Assembly (NCBI GenBank): GCA_937899835.1
Contig: CALCCE010000266.1
Location: 1 to 64,000, forward strand
Reading direction: 5' to 3'
DNA from: an uncultured Flavobacteriales bacterium
GTDB taxonomy: Bacteria > Bacteroidota > Bacteroidia > Flavobacteriales_G > Salibacteraceae
Length of the DNA stretch: 64,000 bases
Shown here: one piece after another, positions 17,001-25,800 of the stretch
How positions within the stretch are numbered: position 1 is the first letter of the stretch
Layout: each line of letters starts with the position of its first letter
The notes under the pieces: model-generated
Told to the model about the DNA's origin: nothing
Databases searched by the model: none
Seen by the model: the letters and a program-made list of their open reading frames with translations, nothing else
Translations under genes and position numbers: made by a program

Positions 17001-19394
17001 CTGAATGTTAGGACGATCACCAGATACCCCAGTGGTAGTAGTGGTCGTACAAGCGTTGATGAAGGTGCTGAAGGTTTGGTAATACACCACACATACATAA
17101 CCTGGGCTATGGTAGGGTGAACTATGGTTCAGTGAAGAAGAGTTGTTTTTGAAACAAACTTCAACAATGATGTTGGTCACGCCGTCCCAATCGTAAGCCT
17201 GATCGAACTGGTGGTTGTTCCAGCCAGCGGCCACGTTTACGGTTTTCGGATCGAAAACCTGAACCAAACCACCTTGCCATGCACCAAATTGCAATTGACT
17301 TAGTGAAGTACATCCCATTTTAATGGTATAGTCCTGGAAGGATGTCATGGTACCATTGATCTGCGAGATGTTAAAGGCCAACGAAGTGATTTTACCACCG
17401 AAAATACCTTGGTTGTTCAGGTCTGCCGCCCGATACAGTATTTGATGCCGCGCAGAAGGGCGGTTGCCCGCGTAGGGCGCAGGGTAGGTGGTTCCAAAGT
17501 TGCTGAAGGTACCCGAACCCACTGTTGCAACCGTATTTGGTCCAACACAAGGGGTGGTACTGGCGCCACAACTTGAAGGAATGATGGCTCCGAGCAATAC
17601 CGTAAGTGAAGTAGTATCACTGCCACACAATACCGTATCGTTTGCAGAAGCAGTAACAATCGGTGGGAAAGGAGGAGTAACCGTAATCGTATTTTGGGAT
17701 GTTTTCACACAACCCGCAGAGGAAGTTACGGTAACCGTGTATTGAGTGGTAACAGTAGGGGCAGACTTTGGATCCGACGAAGTGGAATCCGAAAGGGTTA
17801 GGCCGTTGTTCCACGCATAGGAGTAAACACCAGGTGAGGTATTGGTGAACATCTGGATACTGTCTGAAGCACACAAAGAGGTGTCAGGACCAGAGGAGAG
17901 GGTGAAGTCTGGAACAACGTTCACTGTAATGGTATCCAACGAGTTACAGGTAAGCAGGTTCACATTACACAATCCTTGGTTAGAACCGGTAGAAAAACCG
18001 ATGACCTGATAGACGGTAGTGACCAAAGGCTTGGCCCAGGTAACAGCACAGGTGTCACAGCCAAAGTTTACTCCGATGTTGATCGGGTCACCCGAGATGA
18101 CCGACCAGTTGAAGGACGCACCGCCCGAGGCATTCAGAAATGCTTGCTGCGGACCACATATCGTAAGGTCTTGTCCAGCAAATACCCCTTCGAGCACGGT
18201 GATGTCATAATCATAAGTCGCTATTCGCGGTGTCGGACAACTGTTGTCTACCGCTGTAATGGTAAATACACTGTAGGCTGCACTTCCTGTAGTCGCCGTC
18301 CACGATATCGTGGCCGAAACGGGGTTGGTACCGGTCGTAGTCATGGTAGCACCAGGAAGTACACTGGTAATGTTAGAAGAAAGCGTCACGATTTGACCTG
18401 TATCCAGGTCGAAGAAGTCGATCGTAGCGGTAAAGTCCTGGCCAACACACATTTCAATCGAATTCGAATCGATGAGTGAGGCAGTACCGGAAAAGTTACC
18501 GGTAGTAATACCGTTTGTATCCTGAGGTGCAACACAACTACTTGTACCTGGTGCTACCACCACAAATTGGATATCCCGGTGAATCGTAGAAAGATGCTCT
18601 CCGGTACACCGCCTGTATTCGTCAACTTGAACGCTTACTACATAAGTACCGTTGGTGAGTGGAACGTTGAAAGAAATTTGACCTGAAGCTGGGTTGAGGT
18701 TGATTCCAGGAATTGGAATAGTAGCAGAATAGCCAGTAGCGTAAGGAACGGTAGCGGTCGCTGAAGAACGAGCAGCAATCAAAGAGTAGCGAAGGCTATC
18801 CCCATCAGGCTCAGAAACACCGAAGTTGTAGTTGAAACCGGTTCCGGCACAAACATATTGCAGAGGATACTGAGACGCTGAATTAACAAAAGCAGGCGAA
18901 TTGTTACAGCTGTCAACCGCGTAGTTCATCCATGCGCTGATGTAAAGACCTGGAGACCCATTTACGTTGATGATACCACCAGGGCGGCAGCAAGAAGAAT
19001 AAGACATGGTCCAGGAACCCGTAGGGCAAGGAGGCGCCAGAACAACCGTTGCTTGATAGGTATAAATTTGGTTACCCGTTAAGAGGCCTCCGTTACAAGT
19101 ACTCTGCGGGAGCTGGCTGGGGCAAAGCTGGCTTACCTGAGTACCACCTGGATTAATGAGTGGGAAAGTAACATTGAAGTTACCTCCACAAGTACTCGTG
19201 AAGTTAACGTTGGCATTAGCAGGAGCGTTAATACCGCTACAATCACGAAAAAGGTTGAGGGTCACCAAAAAGGTGTTTGGGCCCGTACATTGCCATGCAA
19301 AGTCTCCCCCGGTAAGGTGAGACGCCGTTCCTGTGGTAGTAAAGAGGGTCAGGAAGGCCAGCAGTGTAAAAAGTTTAGTCAGCGTTTTCATCAT
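14085..19394 (-). CDS. Giant SprB-repeat/PKD surface protein with T9SS type-B C-terminal domain
   Basis: 1769 residues. The signal peptide ends TGTAS. A Cys-rich domain follows (HLTGGDFAWQC, then LNLFRDCSG, CNGG, SSCCRPGG), shared with the two downstream paralogues. Ig-like/PKD-type modules follow. One is split by a roughly 180-residue insertion (about 618-800) with an NNHQFDQAYDWDG block. About five SprB-like repeats lie at about 945-1340, with a GGTAPLTYSIDSGATF-type core and a GLSAGTYTVVVQDSNTC-type end. Two PKD domains at about 1500-1665 include CFWDFGDG and WYWNFAG. The C-terminus (RAFTPNGDNDNDFF ... MLVYDRWGHLIFE ... GAYVWKI) is the gliding-motility-associated type-B sorting domain. Export by T9SS and display at the cell surface is expected; a role in adhesion or gliding is inferred from SprB similarity. 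It belongs to a tandem trio with the genes at 19563 and 22808. Confidence 0.9.
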   Translation of the reverse strand: MMKTLTKLFTLLAFLTLFTTTGTASHLTGGDFAWQCTGPNTFLVTLNLFRDCSGINAPANANVNFTSTCGGNFNVTFPLINPGGTQVSQLCPSQLPQSTCNGGLLTGNQIYTYQATVVLAPPCPTGSWTMSYSSCCRPGGIINVNGSPGLYISAWMNYAVDSCNNSPAFVNSASQYPLQYVCAGTGFNYNFGVSEPDGDSLRYSLIAARSSATATVPYATGYSATIPIPGINLNPASGQISFNVPLTNGTYVVSVQVDEYRRCTGEHLSTIHRDIQFVVVAPGTSSCVAPQDTNGITTGNFSGTASLIDSNSIEMCVGQDFTATIDFFDLDTGQIVTLSSNITSVLPGATMTTTGTNPVSATISWTATTGSAAYSVFTITAVDNSCPTPRIATYDYDITVLEGVFAGQDLTICGPQQAFLNASGGASFNWSVISGDPINIGVNFGCDTCAVTWAKPLVTTVYQVIGFSTGSNQGLCNVNLLTCNSLDTITVNVVPDFTLSSGPDTSLCASDSIQMFTNTSPGVYSYAWNNGLTLSDSTSSDPKSAPTVTTQYTVTVTSSAGCVKTSQNTITVTPPFPPIVTASANDTVLCGSDTTSLTVLLGAIIPSSCGASTTPCVGPNTVATVGSGTFSNFGTTYPAPYAGNRPSARHQILYRAADLNNQGIFGGKITSLAFNISQINGTMTSFQDYTIKMGCTSLSQLQFGAWQGGLVQVFDPKTVNVAAGWNNHQFDQAYDWDGVTNIIVEVCFKNNSSSLNHSSPYHSPGYVCVVYYQTFSTFINACTTTTTTGVSGDRPNIQFNYCADPDPGAFTYAWTPNDSTISDTSIRNPVVTPPPGVTSYTVVLRDTFGTVCSDTSTVEILVPALTTSNDTSVCPTSLQLSAAVDTSSCPGGGSWQWSNANLLDFDTIPNPTALVNQTTMFYVTYTDSCGCVLDDSVLVTVEQIAPLQLTTTPPSCGLNNGAVTIFTTGGFPPYQYSIDSGATWQNSPTFNGLSIGYYSFIVQDSLGCTSQFASDTLLNPGAPTIDSINTADLSCFAANDGQIDIFATGGTAPLTYSIDSGATFLTIGSIPNLPGGTYNIIVQDAAGCVTFPAITVTLNEFALLAFDSVLTTNLNCNNDNSGTIALFSSGGAGSNPLFSIDNGANFQLGNNFTGLSAGTYTVVVQDSNTCQANQTVTLTEPSLITNQITVVDDSCYQSCTGSAASLPAGDNPPFTYAWSGSSSVTSSANNLCAGLYTITVTDNNGCTQETNFNVGQPTPLAFDSVITQNVTCFGYGNGSVSLYVNGGTPPYSYSIDNGTTFSSTNAFNNLTPGVYDIVVRDAHGCEITTTVTITEPSQVVVNPTFTSTTICVTNCVNISAPASGGSGAPYTYHWSITGGGGGFLGNNMTHNVCPTQNTTYEVYAEDANGCLSTVSLITVNLHDTLTVVTSNDTNVCPGSSANLLASGAGGDGIGFSYSWFPQTDLSNPNIGNPVATPSQTTTYTVTINDFCGSPAITEQVTVTVNPLPVVDFISDLDEGCEPLGVQFINQSTLAAECFWDFGDGRSSNDCNQYHDFDDDGTYDVTLIVTSADGCQSKMVKDDFITVHANPTPRFEVTPNPTTLLNTKVQFIDKSQGDINSWYWNFAGIGESTSRNPQFEFSGTDSGSYNVQLDVTTVHGCKGTTDLIVRVGAEYLIWVPRAFTPNGDNDNDFFGPVGVGIQANDFQMLVYDRWGHLIFESNNPADQWDGNYSDGSGPVPPGAYVWKITTSDFTLDQTSHEYTGFVTVIR

Positions 19395-19412
19395 CCTAAT
19401 GAATGGTTAAAA

Positions 19413-19427
19413 CCGGCCACTCGCCGG
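19413..19427 (-). promoter_or_regulatory. Leader hairpin before the 14085-19394 gene
   Basis: CCGGC-gagtg-GCCGG, followed on the minus strand by TTTTAACC, lies 19-33 nt before the ATG inside the presumed leader. A GTCAT-TATTG-ATGAC palindrome is located just upstream at 19442-19456. It could be an mRNA stability or attenuation element. Confidence 0.4.
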
Positions 19428-19453
19428 CAGAGTTCTATCAGGTCATCAATAAT

Positions 19454-19479
19454 GACGCGAGTTTCACAATTGGTTGCCC
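19454..19479 (-). promoter_or_regulatory. Candidate ECF-sigma-type promoter (GGGCAACC-N14-CGTC)
   Basis: Minus strand GGGCAACC at 19479-19472 and CGTC at 19457-19454, about 60 nt before the ATG. The AAC-type -35 and CGTC -10 are the general form for group 4 (ECF) sigma factors. Comparable CAAC/CGTC pairs precede the other two genes of the trio. Confidence 0.35.
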
Positions 19480-19562
19480 TTAAAACAAAAAAATTTTTGA
19501 CTTCCTCAGAAGATCAAAATTTTTCCGCCTGAAAACAGGGCTTCAGTTCAAACCGGAATGGG

Positions 19563-22500
19563 CTAATAGGACGATCCCATCAAGGTTACATGGCCGGTTT
19601 TTTCATACGTTTTGCCATCTAGGCCTTTGGCTTTTACAACATAAAAATAGATGCCGTCTTTGTACCGGAATCCGTCCCAATAGTGAGGGAAATTTTTCCA
19701 CTCGTAAATCCGGTTGCCCCAACGGTTGAAGATCACTACATCAAACTCGGTAGCTCCAATCACCTGAACGTCGAACACATCGTTGATGCCATCGCCATTC
19801 GGAGTGAATACATTGGGAATAATAAACTGAACACTATCGAAAACAAAGATGTTCACCGATTGCGTGTCCACACAGCCAAACTGGCTAATGTTGGCCAATA
19901 CCGCAGTATAAACACCGTTAGCCGCGTAAATATGGGTTGGGCTTTGAAGGTTAGAGGTAGCTCCATCGCCAAACGTCCAGGTAAAGCCTACTGTGTCAGG
20001 CACCGAGGTATTGGTGAAGTCTACCTGCAAAGGTGGTGCGCCAATGGTGGGCGTTGCAGTAAAGTTGACGATGGGATTGGGTTCTACCAAAACAGTAATG
20101 TTGCTAACGGGGCCTACACAACCTTGGTTGGAAGGACGCACATAATAAGTGATGCTTTGGGTCGCCGTAAAGGTTGGGAAAATCGATCCTTCAAAAACAC
20201 TGTCGGTCAGTGCCACATCTGTGTACCACACCAATGATCCAGGTCCATTTGGGGTGGCAAACAAAGAATCCACAGGATCGCCCGTACAATAAGGGCCACC
20301 AATACTCAGTGTCGGAGCACCAGGTGTTTCGATAATAGAAATGGTGATGGAATCACTTCCTCCACAACCCAAACTATTGGTATCGGTATAAATGGCAGTA
20401 AATGTACCAGGACCTAAAGCACTTGGTACAAAACTTCCTGAAGTGGGGCTGGAAACAGCAGTTCCGCTCCAGGTGCCAGTAGTAGAACTTGCGGTGATGG
20501 TAACCGTTTGGTTGTCGTTACTACAGAAAGAACCAACCGGATTGATGCTTGGGTTGGGTACCGACAGGACCGAAATCGCCACACTGTCTGTATCGCCACA
20601 AAGTCCGGCAAAGGCATAAACAATGGTAAAGTTGCCTGCTCCGGCAACGGCCGGGTCAAAGGTTCCCAAAAGGTTGTTGGTAATTCCCGGGCCACTCCAA
20701 TTGCCTCCCGGATCAGCTGCTATTAGATTGAAGGCTGGATCGGTGGTGCAATAGGGCCCACCTTGTCCCGCAGCGATGGTCGCATCGAGTTGTGCCGTGG
20801 TGGTGATAAAGGCAGTGTCTGTTGCCGAACAGAACGAATCAGTTACCGTGTAAGTAACCGTGTCGGTGCCTGGACCAAGGGCGTTGGGATTGATAGTGCC
20901 CAGCAACGAATCCTGCACCAGGTTGCCAGTCCACGTTCCCCCACTCGACAAAGCAATCAGGGTATCTAAGGTATCCAAAACACACAGTGGACCGGTAGTG
21001 ATGATGGTTGGATCAGGAATGCCAATTACCGTCACTGTAATTGTATCTGCATTGCCACAATTACCAGGTACCGTGTAAATAAGGTCGTGCATACCGGCAC
21101 CCGCCACCGATGGGTCAAACAGCCCCACATTGGCATCAATAATTCCTGGACCTGACCATACCCCGGGAGGTCCACTGGAGTTACCTACCAAGGTATCAAT
21201 CGGATCGTTAGAGCAATAAGGGCCAGCAGAGTCAGCGGTTACCGTATACTGCGTGAGTAAAAAGATGGTAATGGTATCGGTGTTGCTGCAAGTGCTGCTC
21301 AAGTCACTAACCACTGCGTAAGTAGTAGTTTGGGTTGGGCTTACGAAGGGGTCAGAACAAGTGTCGCAAGAGAAATTGGTGCCTACAACTATCGGGTCTC
21401 CGGATAGGGAAACCCATGAAAAAGAGTCGCCCCCTTGTGCGTTTAGTTGTATGGAGTCACCAATACAAATGGATTGATCGGGGCCCAGAAAGGTGGTGCC
21501 CACAATTGTAATATCATAAGTAGAAGTCGCCACACCCGCTACCGGACAAGCGTCATCGGCCGCAAAAATGTTGAAGGTGCTGAAGTTTCCGTTTACCGGT
21601 ATCGCATTCCAACAAATGGTGGCGGTAGCCGGATTGATCCCTGTAACCGAGAAGGTAGCTCCTGGCAGCACTTGCGCCACATTGGAAGACAATTCAAGGG
21701 TATCGAGGGTGTCCTGATCCAGGAAAACCACATCGAAACAAAAGTTTTCACCTAAACAAACTTCCACCGAATTGGAATCCAGCTTGGTACCTGTCCCAGT
21801 GAAATTGGAAATGCCACCAGTATCAACCTGAGGAACATTGTTGTTGCACACCTGCACCACGAATTGAATGTCTCGGGTAACGGTGCCAATAAGGTTACCA
21901 TTATCGTCGTACTCTTCTACCCGTACTACTACGATAAAGTTGCCGGAGGTTGTAGGGGTGAATGTTAGCTGTCCAGTGGCAGTATCTAACACAATACCTG
22001 GGATCGGCTGAAGAGCCGAAAACCCGCCGGCGTAGACTACTGTATCGGTAGAGCCAAGGCCAGTAAGTGCATTCACCAAAGAGTAGCGCAGACTGTCTCC
22101 GTCTTGTTCCAAAACACCAAAACTGTAATTCACCGTTTGAAAAACACAGACATAAGGAATGGGCTGAGCAGTAAGGTTGGGCGAAGTATTACAGGAATCG
22201 AGTCCGTAATTATAGGTGGTAGATACCAGGAAGTTGGGTTGAGCTACCGCATTGTTGCTGGAATTACGGCAACAAATGTCCCAGGAGATGGTCCATTGAC
22301 CACAATTCGAGAGCACTACCGTGTCAGAGAAAACAAACTGCTGAATTCCCGGAAACGGGCCACCATTACAAGTACTGCTGTCGATAAGAGTTGGGCACAA
22401 TTGAGAAACCTCGAAAACCGTGTCCCGGGGAAGGGGCACCGAAAAAGAGTTGCCACAAGAATCTTGAAAATCTACGTTTTGGAAAGTATCCGGGTTGAGG

Positions 22501-22667
22501 GGGTTACCGGAGCAATCCCGGAAAACCTTCAATTCAACGACAAACGAATCTGATCCAATACAGCGGTAGCTGATATCTGCACCCGCAATGTGTGTAGCTT
22601 GAGCGGTTTGATGAATGGCCATTAGCGCCATCATCAGACCAATTACATATAAGTAAATGTGCTTCAT
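19563..22667 (-). CDS. PKD-domain surface protein with T9SS type-B C-terminal domain (second of trio)
   Basis: 1034 residues. The signal peptide (YVIGLMMALMAIHQTAQA) leads into the family N-terminal domain: THIAGADISYRCIGSDSF, LKVFRDCSGNPL, SSTCNGG and DICCRN. About four repeats of the G-x-W-S/T-G type follow at about 490-760: GVWSGPGIIDANVGLFDPSV, GGTWTG, GGNWSGPGITNNLLGTFDPA and TGTWSG, each closing with a GxGxxxxxYT strand. A single PKD domain at about 863-932 has FTWTFGDGATSNLQSPTHIY. The C-terminal sorting domain starts at IIPNVFTPNGDGINDVF and ends HVTLMGSSY. It is shorter than its neighbours and lacks both the SprB repeats and the nested insertion. Surface export by T9SS is expected. 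It lies 168 nt from the previous gene. Confidence 0.9.
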   Translation of the reverse strand: MKHIYLYVIGLMMALMAIHQTAQATHIAGADISYRCIGSDSFVVELKVFRDCSGNPLNPDTFQNVDFQDSCGNSFSVPLPRDTVFEVSQLCPTLIDSSTCNGGPFPGIQQFVFSDTVVLSNCGQWTISWDICCRNSSNNAVAQPNFLVSTTYNYGLDSCNTSPNLTAQPIPYVCVFQTVNYSFGVLEQDGDSLRYSLVNALTGLGSTDTVVYAGGFSALQPIPGIVLDTATGQLTFTPTTSGNFIVVVRVEEYDDNGNLIGTVTRDIQFVVQVCNNNVPQVDTGGISNFTGTGTKLDSNSVEVCLGENFCFDVVFLDQDTLDTLELSSNVAQVLPGATFSVTGINPATATICWNAIPVNGNFSTFNIFAADDACPVAGVATSTYDITIVGTTFLGPDQSICIGDSIQLNAQGGDSFSWVSLSGDPIVVGTNFSCDTCSDPFVSPTQTTTYAVVSDLSSTCSNTDTITIFLLTQYTVTADSAGPYCSNDPIDTLVGNSSGPPGVWSGPGIIDANVGLFDPSVAGAGMHDLIYTVPGNCGNADTITVTVIGIPDPTIITTGPLCVLDTLDTLIALSSGGTWTGNLVQDSLLGTINPNALGPGTDTVTYTVTDSFCSATDTAFITTTAQLDATIAAGQGGPYCTTDPAFNLIAADPGGNWSGPGITNNLLGTFDPAVAGAGNFTIVYAFAGLCGDTDSVAISVLSVPNPSINPVGSFCSNDNQTVTITASSTTGTWSGTAVSSPTSGSFVPSALGPGTFTAIYTDTNSLGCGGSDSITISIIETPGAPTLSIGGPYCTGDPVDSLFATPNGPGSLVWYTDVALTDSVFEGSIFPTFTATQSITYYVRPSNQGCVGPVSNITVLVEPNPIVNFTATPTIGAPPLQVDFTNTSVPDTVGFTWTFGDGATSNLQSPTHIYAANGVYTAVLANISQFGCVDTQSVNIFVFDSVQFIIPNVFTPNGDGINDVFDVQVIGATEFDVVIFNRWGNRIYEWKNFPHYWDGFRYKDGIYFYVVKAKGLDGKTYEKTGHVTLMGSSY

Positions 22668-22692
22668 ATCCTCTCAAGCATTTCAACATTGA

Positions 22693-22716
22693 GACGCAGC
22701 AAAATCATTTAGGTTG
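22693..22716 (-). promoter_or_regulatory. Candidate ECF-sigma-type promoter (CAACC-N15-CGTC)
   Basis: Minus strand CAACC at 22716-22712 and CGTC at 22696-22693, 26 nt before the ATG at 22667. It is listed because it parallels the element before the 14085-19394 gene; the -35 lacks the leading GGG. Confidence 0.3.
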
Positions 22717-22750
22717 TGAACCAGAGTTTCAAATCCTGCACTAATATAAA

Positions 22751-22790
22751 CACTAAAGCCGACCCTTTGGTTAGGAATCGGCTTTAGTAA
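22751..22790 (-). terminator. Terminator after the third T9SS giant gene
   Basis: A perfect 10-bp stem, CTAAAGCCGA / TCGGCTTTAG (22753-22762 and 22778-22787), follows the stop at 22808 on the minus strand and leads into TGTTTATATT. It separates the 22808-27058 gene from the 19563-22667 gene, so the trio is not one continuous transcript. Confidence 0.75.
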
Positions 22791-22807
22791 GTTGATAATA
22801 AGTTAGT

Positions 22808-25800
22808 TTATGGATTTCTGAGGAGCGTAACGTGGCCGTTCAATCGGTACTCTGAGCCATCCACGGCTATAATATTGACGACATAAAAATACACGCCATC
22901 TTCTGAATTTCCTCCGTCCCAAACATCTTTTGCGTTGGAGAGTTGGGCTATTTTTCGTCCCCATCGATTGAAAATTTCTCCTTCCAAACTCTGAATGGCG
23001 GTTTCTCCTTCGAGCACTGTAATGCCGAATGCATCGTTTTCCAAGTCTCCATTCGGAGTAAAAACATTGGGTATAAAGGTTTCTATGTTTACCTCCACTA
23101 CAATGTTTTTTGAGAAACTTCCCTGGCATCCGAAGGCATCGGTAGCCACCAATGTTACCGGATAAGTGCCAAAATCCACAAATATTTCATTAGGATTCAC
23201 CGCACTTGAAAGGTTTCCGTTCTTGAAATCCCAGTCATAGGTAAAGCCATTCACCGGTTGGGTGGTGTTGGTAAAGTTGACAGAAAGCGGACCTACACCC
23301 GACTCAGGAGTGGCAGTGAAGGAAGGAGTTGGGTTAGGTATTACCTGAACATTGAGCGGAAGCACATCGCTCACACATCCTCCCTGAGCAGCTGGTGCCG
23401 TTTGCGTGAGGTACAACGTAAAGGTACTGGATGCAGTACCCGCATCATAGGAAAGGCCTTCTGCCAATAAGTTGGTGAGCCCAGGGTCGCTATACCATTG
23501 AATCGTATTGGCACCCGTTTGGGTGGCTTGCAAATCATCGATCAATTCCGTTTCGCAGTAGGGCTGGCTGGTACTCACTGGCGAAGGTACTGGCGGAGCG
23601 GGAAAAACCTGGAAAGTGAAATTATCGGCCGCACTGCATTGATTGACGTCAGTTACGGTGTAGACGATGGTATGAGGGCCGGTTCCAGTAATTGAACTGG
23701 GCACGAAAGCGCCACTGTTGGGGTTGATACCGCCAAAACCAGACCATACGCCACCGCTGGTACCGCCAGACGGGGTAACCAGTGCGGTATAATTATCGCA
23801 GTATTCGGGGAGAATGCCCGTCACTTCTACCGAAGGCAGAGCAAATACGTTGAGGGTGATGGAGTTGGAACTGCCACAGCTTCCAGCGTGGGTGTAGGTA
23901 ATGGTGTGGCTGCCTACCCCTGCAATGGAGGGATCGAAGGAACCCAGAGCCGTATTGGTAATTCCGGGGCCGGACCATGTGCCCCCTGGGTCTGCTCCGA
24001 GAGCAATGTTAAGGTTGCCCGGCAAAGCATTAACACAGCGGTCGGGATTGTTGCCAATGGTGGAAACCAAGCCCGAAATAACGGTAATCTGGTGCGTGCC
24101 CGTAGCGTTGCATACCGAATCTACGGAATAGGTAATGGTATGGGTGCCAACACCTGCGGCACTTGGATCAAAAATACCACTTGCGCTAAGGTTGGGATGT
24201 CCACCCCAGGTTCCGCCGGGTACTACCGCACTGAGCTGCACGGAATTGTCAAGTACGCACAATGGCCCCGGATTGTTGATGGACGTATTGGGTGATGGGG
24301 CTACAACTATGACCGCAGTACCCTGGCTGGCACAATTTCCAGTGATGGTGTATTGAACAACGTGTGATCCAATACCCGCAATAGCAGGATCAAAGAAACC
24401 TGAGCTGCTGTTGGTGATCCCATTTCCGGTCCAGGTACCACCACCGGTAGCCGCGACTAAAGTGTCAATTCCTCCTGAAAAGCAGTAGGGGCTACTGCTG
24501 GTAATCGAAGCATCAAAGGTGTCTACCACTTGAATTGGCAAGGTGTCGGTAGTGTCGATGCAAGCACCAAAAGTATCCTGAATGATGACTTGGTAGGCAT
24601 AATTGCCCACCGTTACAGGATTCATGGTAGGATTTTGTGCAGAGGGGTCATTGAGTAACGTAGCCGGCGTCCATTGGTAATTGTAGGCCAAAGGATCTGC
24701 TCCGGAGCAGACCGAAAAACGGAGGTTGACCCTTGAGTTGGTTGAAATCGGTGTAGCGTTGTTGGAGCAAATCGCAGGATCGTCACCAAATAGGTGCAAG
24801 GTGGAGTTGTAAGTGGTATTGGTATAACGAATGCGGGCATTTCCATTGTTGGTAAAGTTGCCGTTGCTGAAGCAAAATTCTACAATGAGGTCTGAGCTGC
24901 CGTCGTAATCATAAACCTGGCTGAAGTTGAATTGATTCCATCCGGCATTGGCAGTAATTGTTTGGGCTGGGAAAACGGTACTAAGTCCGGTTTGGAAGCT
25001 GTTGAGGTTCGAAAGGCCAGCACATCCGATTTTAATTTCAAATTGCTGGAACTGGGTTTGATTGGGAGTGCCCACCACAAAAAAGGCCAGGCCGTTGATC
25101 CCTCCACCGGTAAAACCAGCGGCATTGAGGTCAGCTGCAGTATAGAGGTATTGATGCCGGGCACCTTCAAAGAAATTGCCAAGAATACTTGGGTAGGTCG
25201 TTAGCGTATTCGTAACCGTTCCATTGCCTACAATCACTTGCGATACCGTACCCAAACAGCCGTTGGGGTTCACACCACAAAACTCAGGAACCAAGGTGCC
25301 AAGTTGAGCACTGAGCTGTCCCGGTGTTCCCAGGCACAAGATGGAATCAGAGGTGATGGCCTGCACAATGGGTGGAACCGGTGTGGGTACCTGAATGGTG
25401 ACATCATCTGATTTGATGCAGCCCGCAGCCGAGGTGGCGGTTAGGGTAAACACCGTGGTGGTATTGGGAGATGCCAGTGGGTTTTGCAAAGTAGAATCAT
25501 CCAGGCTGCCCGCCTGATCCCACGACCAGGAGATGTTGCTGGTCGGTGGGGTAGTTCCGGTAAGCAGTGGTATGGTGTCTTTGTGACAAATAATGGTATC
25601 CGAAGGCATGACCAGATCGTAGTTGGGAGCCACAAAAACCGTTACGGTATCAAGGGAATCACACGGTCCGGTGTATCCGGGACCTGAAAGCAGGTAGGTG
25701 GTAGTGGCGATAGGAGTAGCCACGGGGTTATCGCAAGGGTTGCAGGAAAAGTTGGCTCCTGGCCCGGTGCCGACCACCATGGGTGGCCCCGAAATCACAC

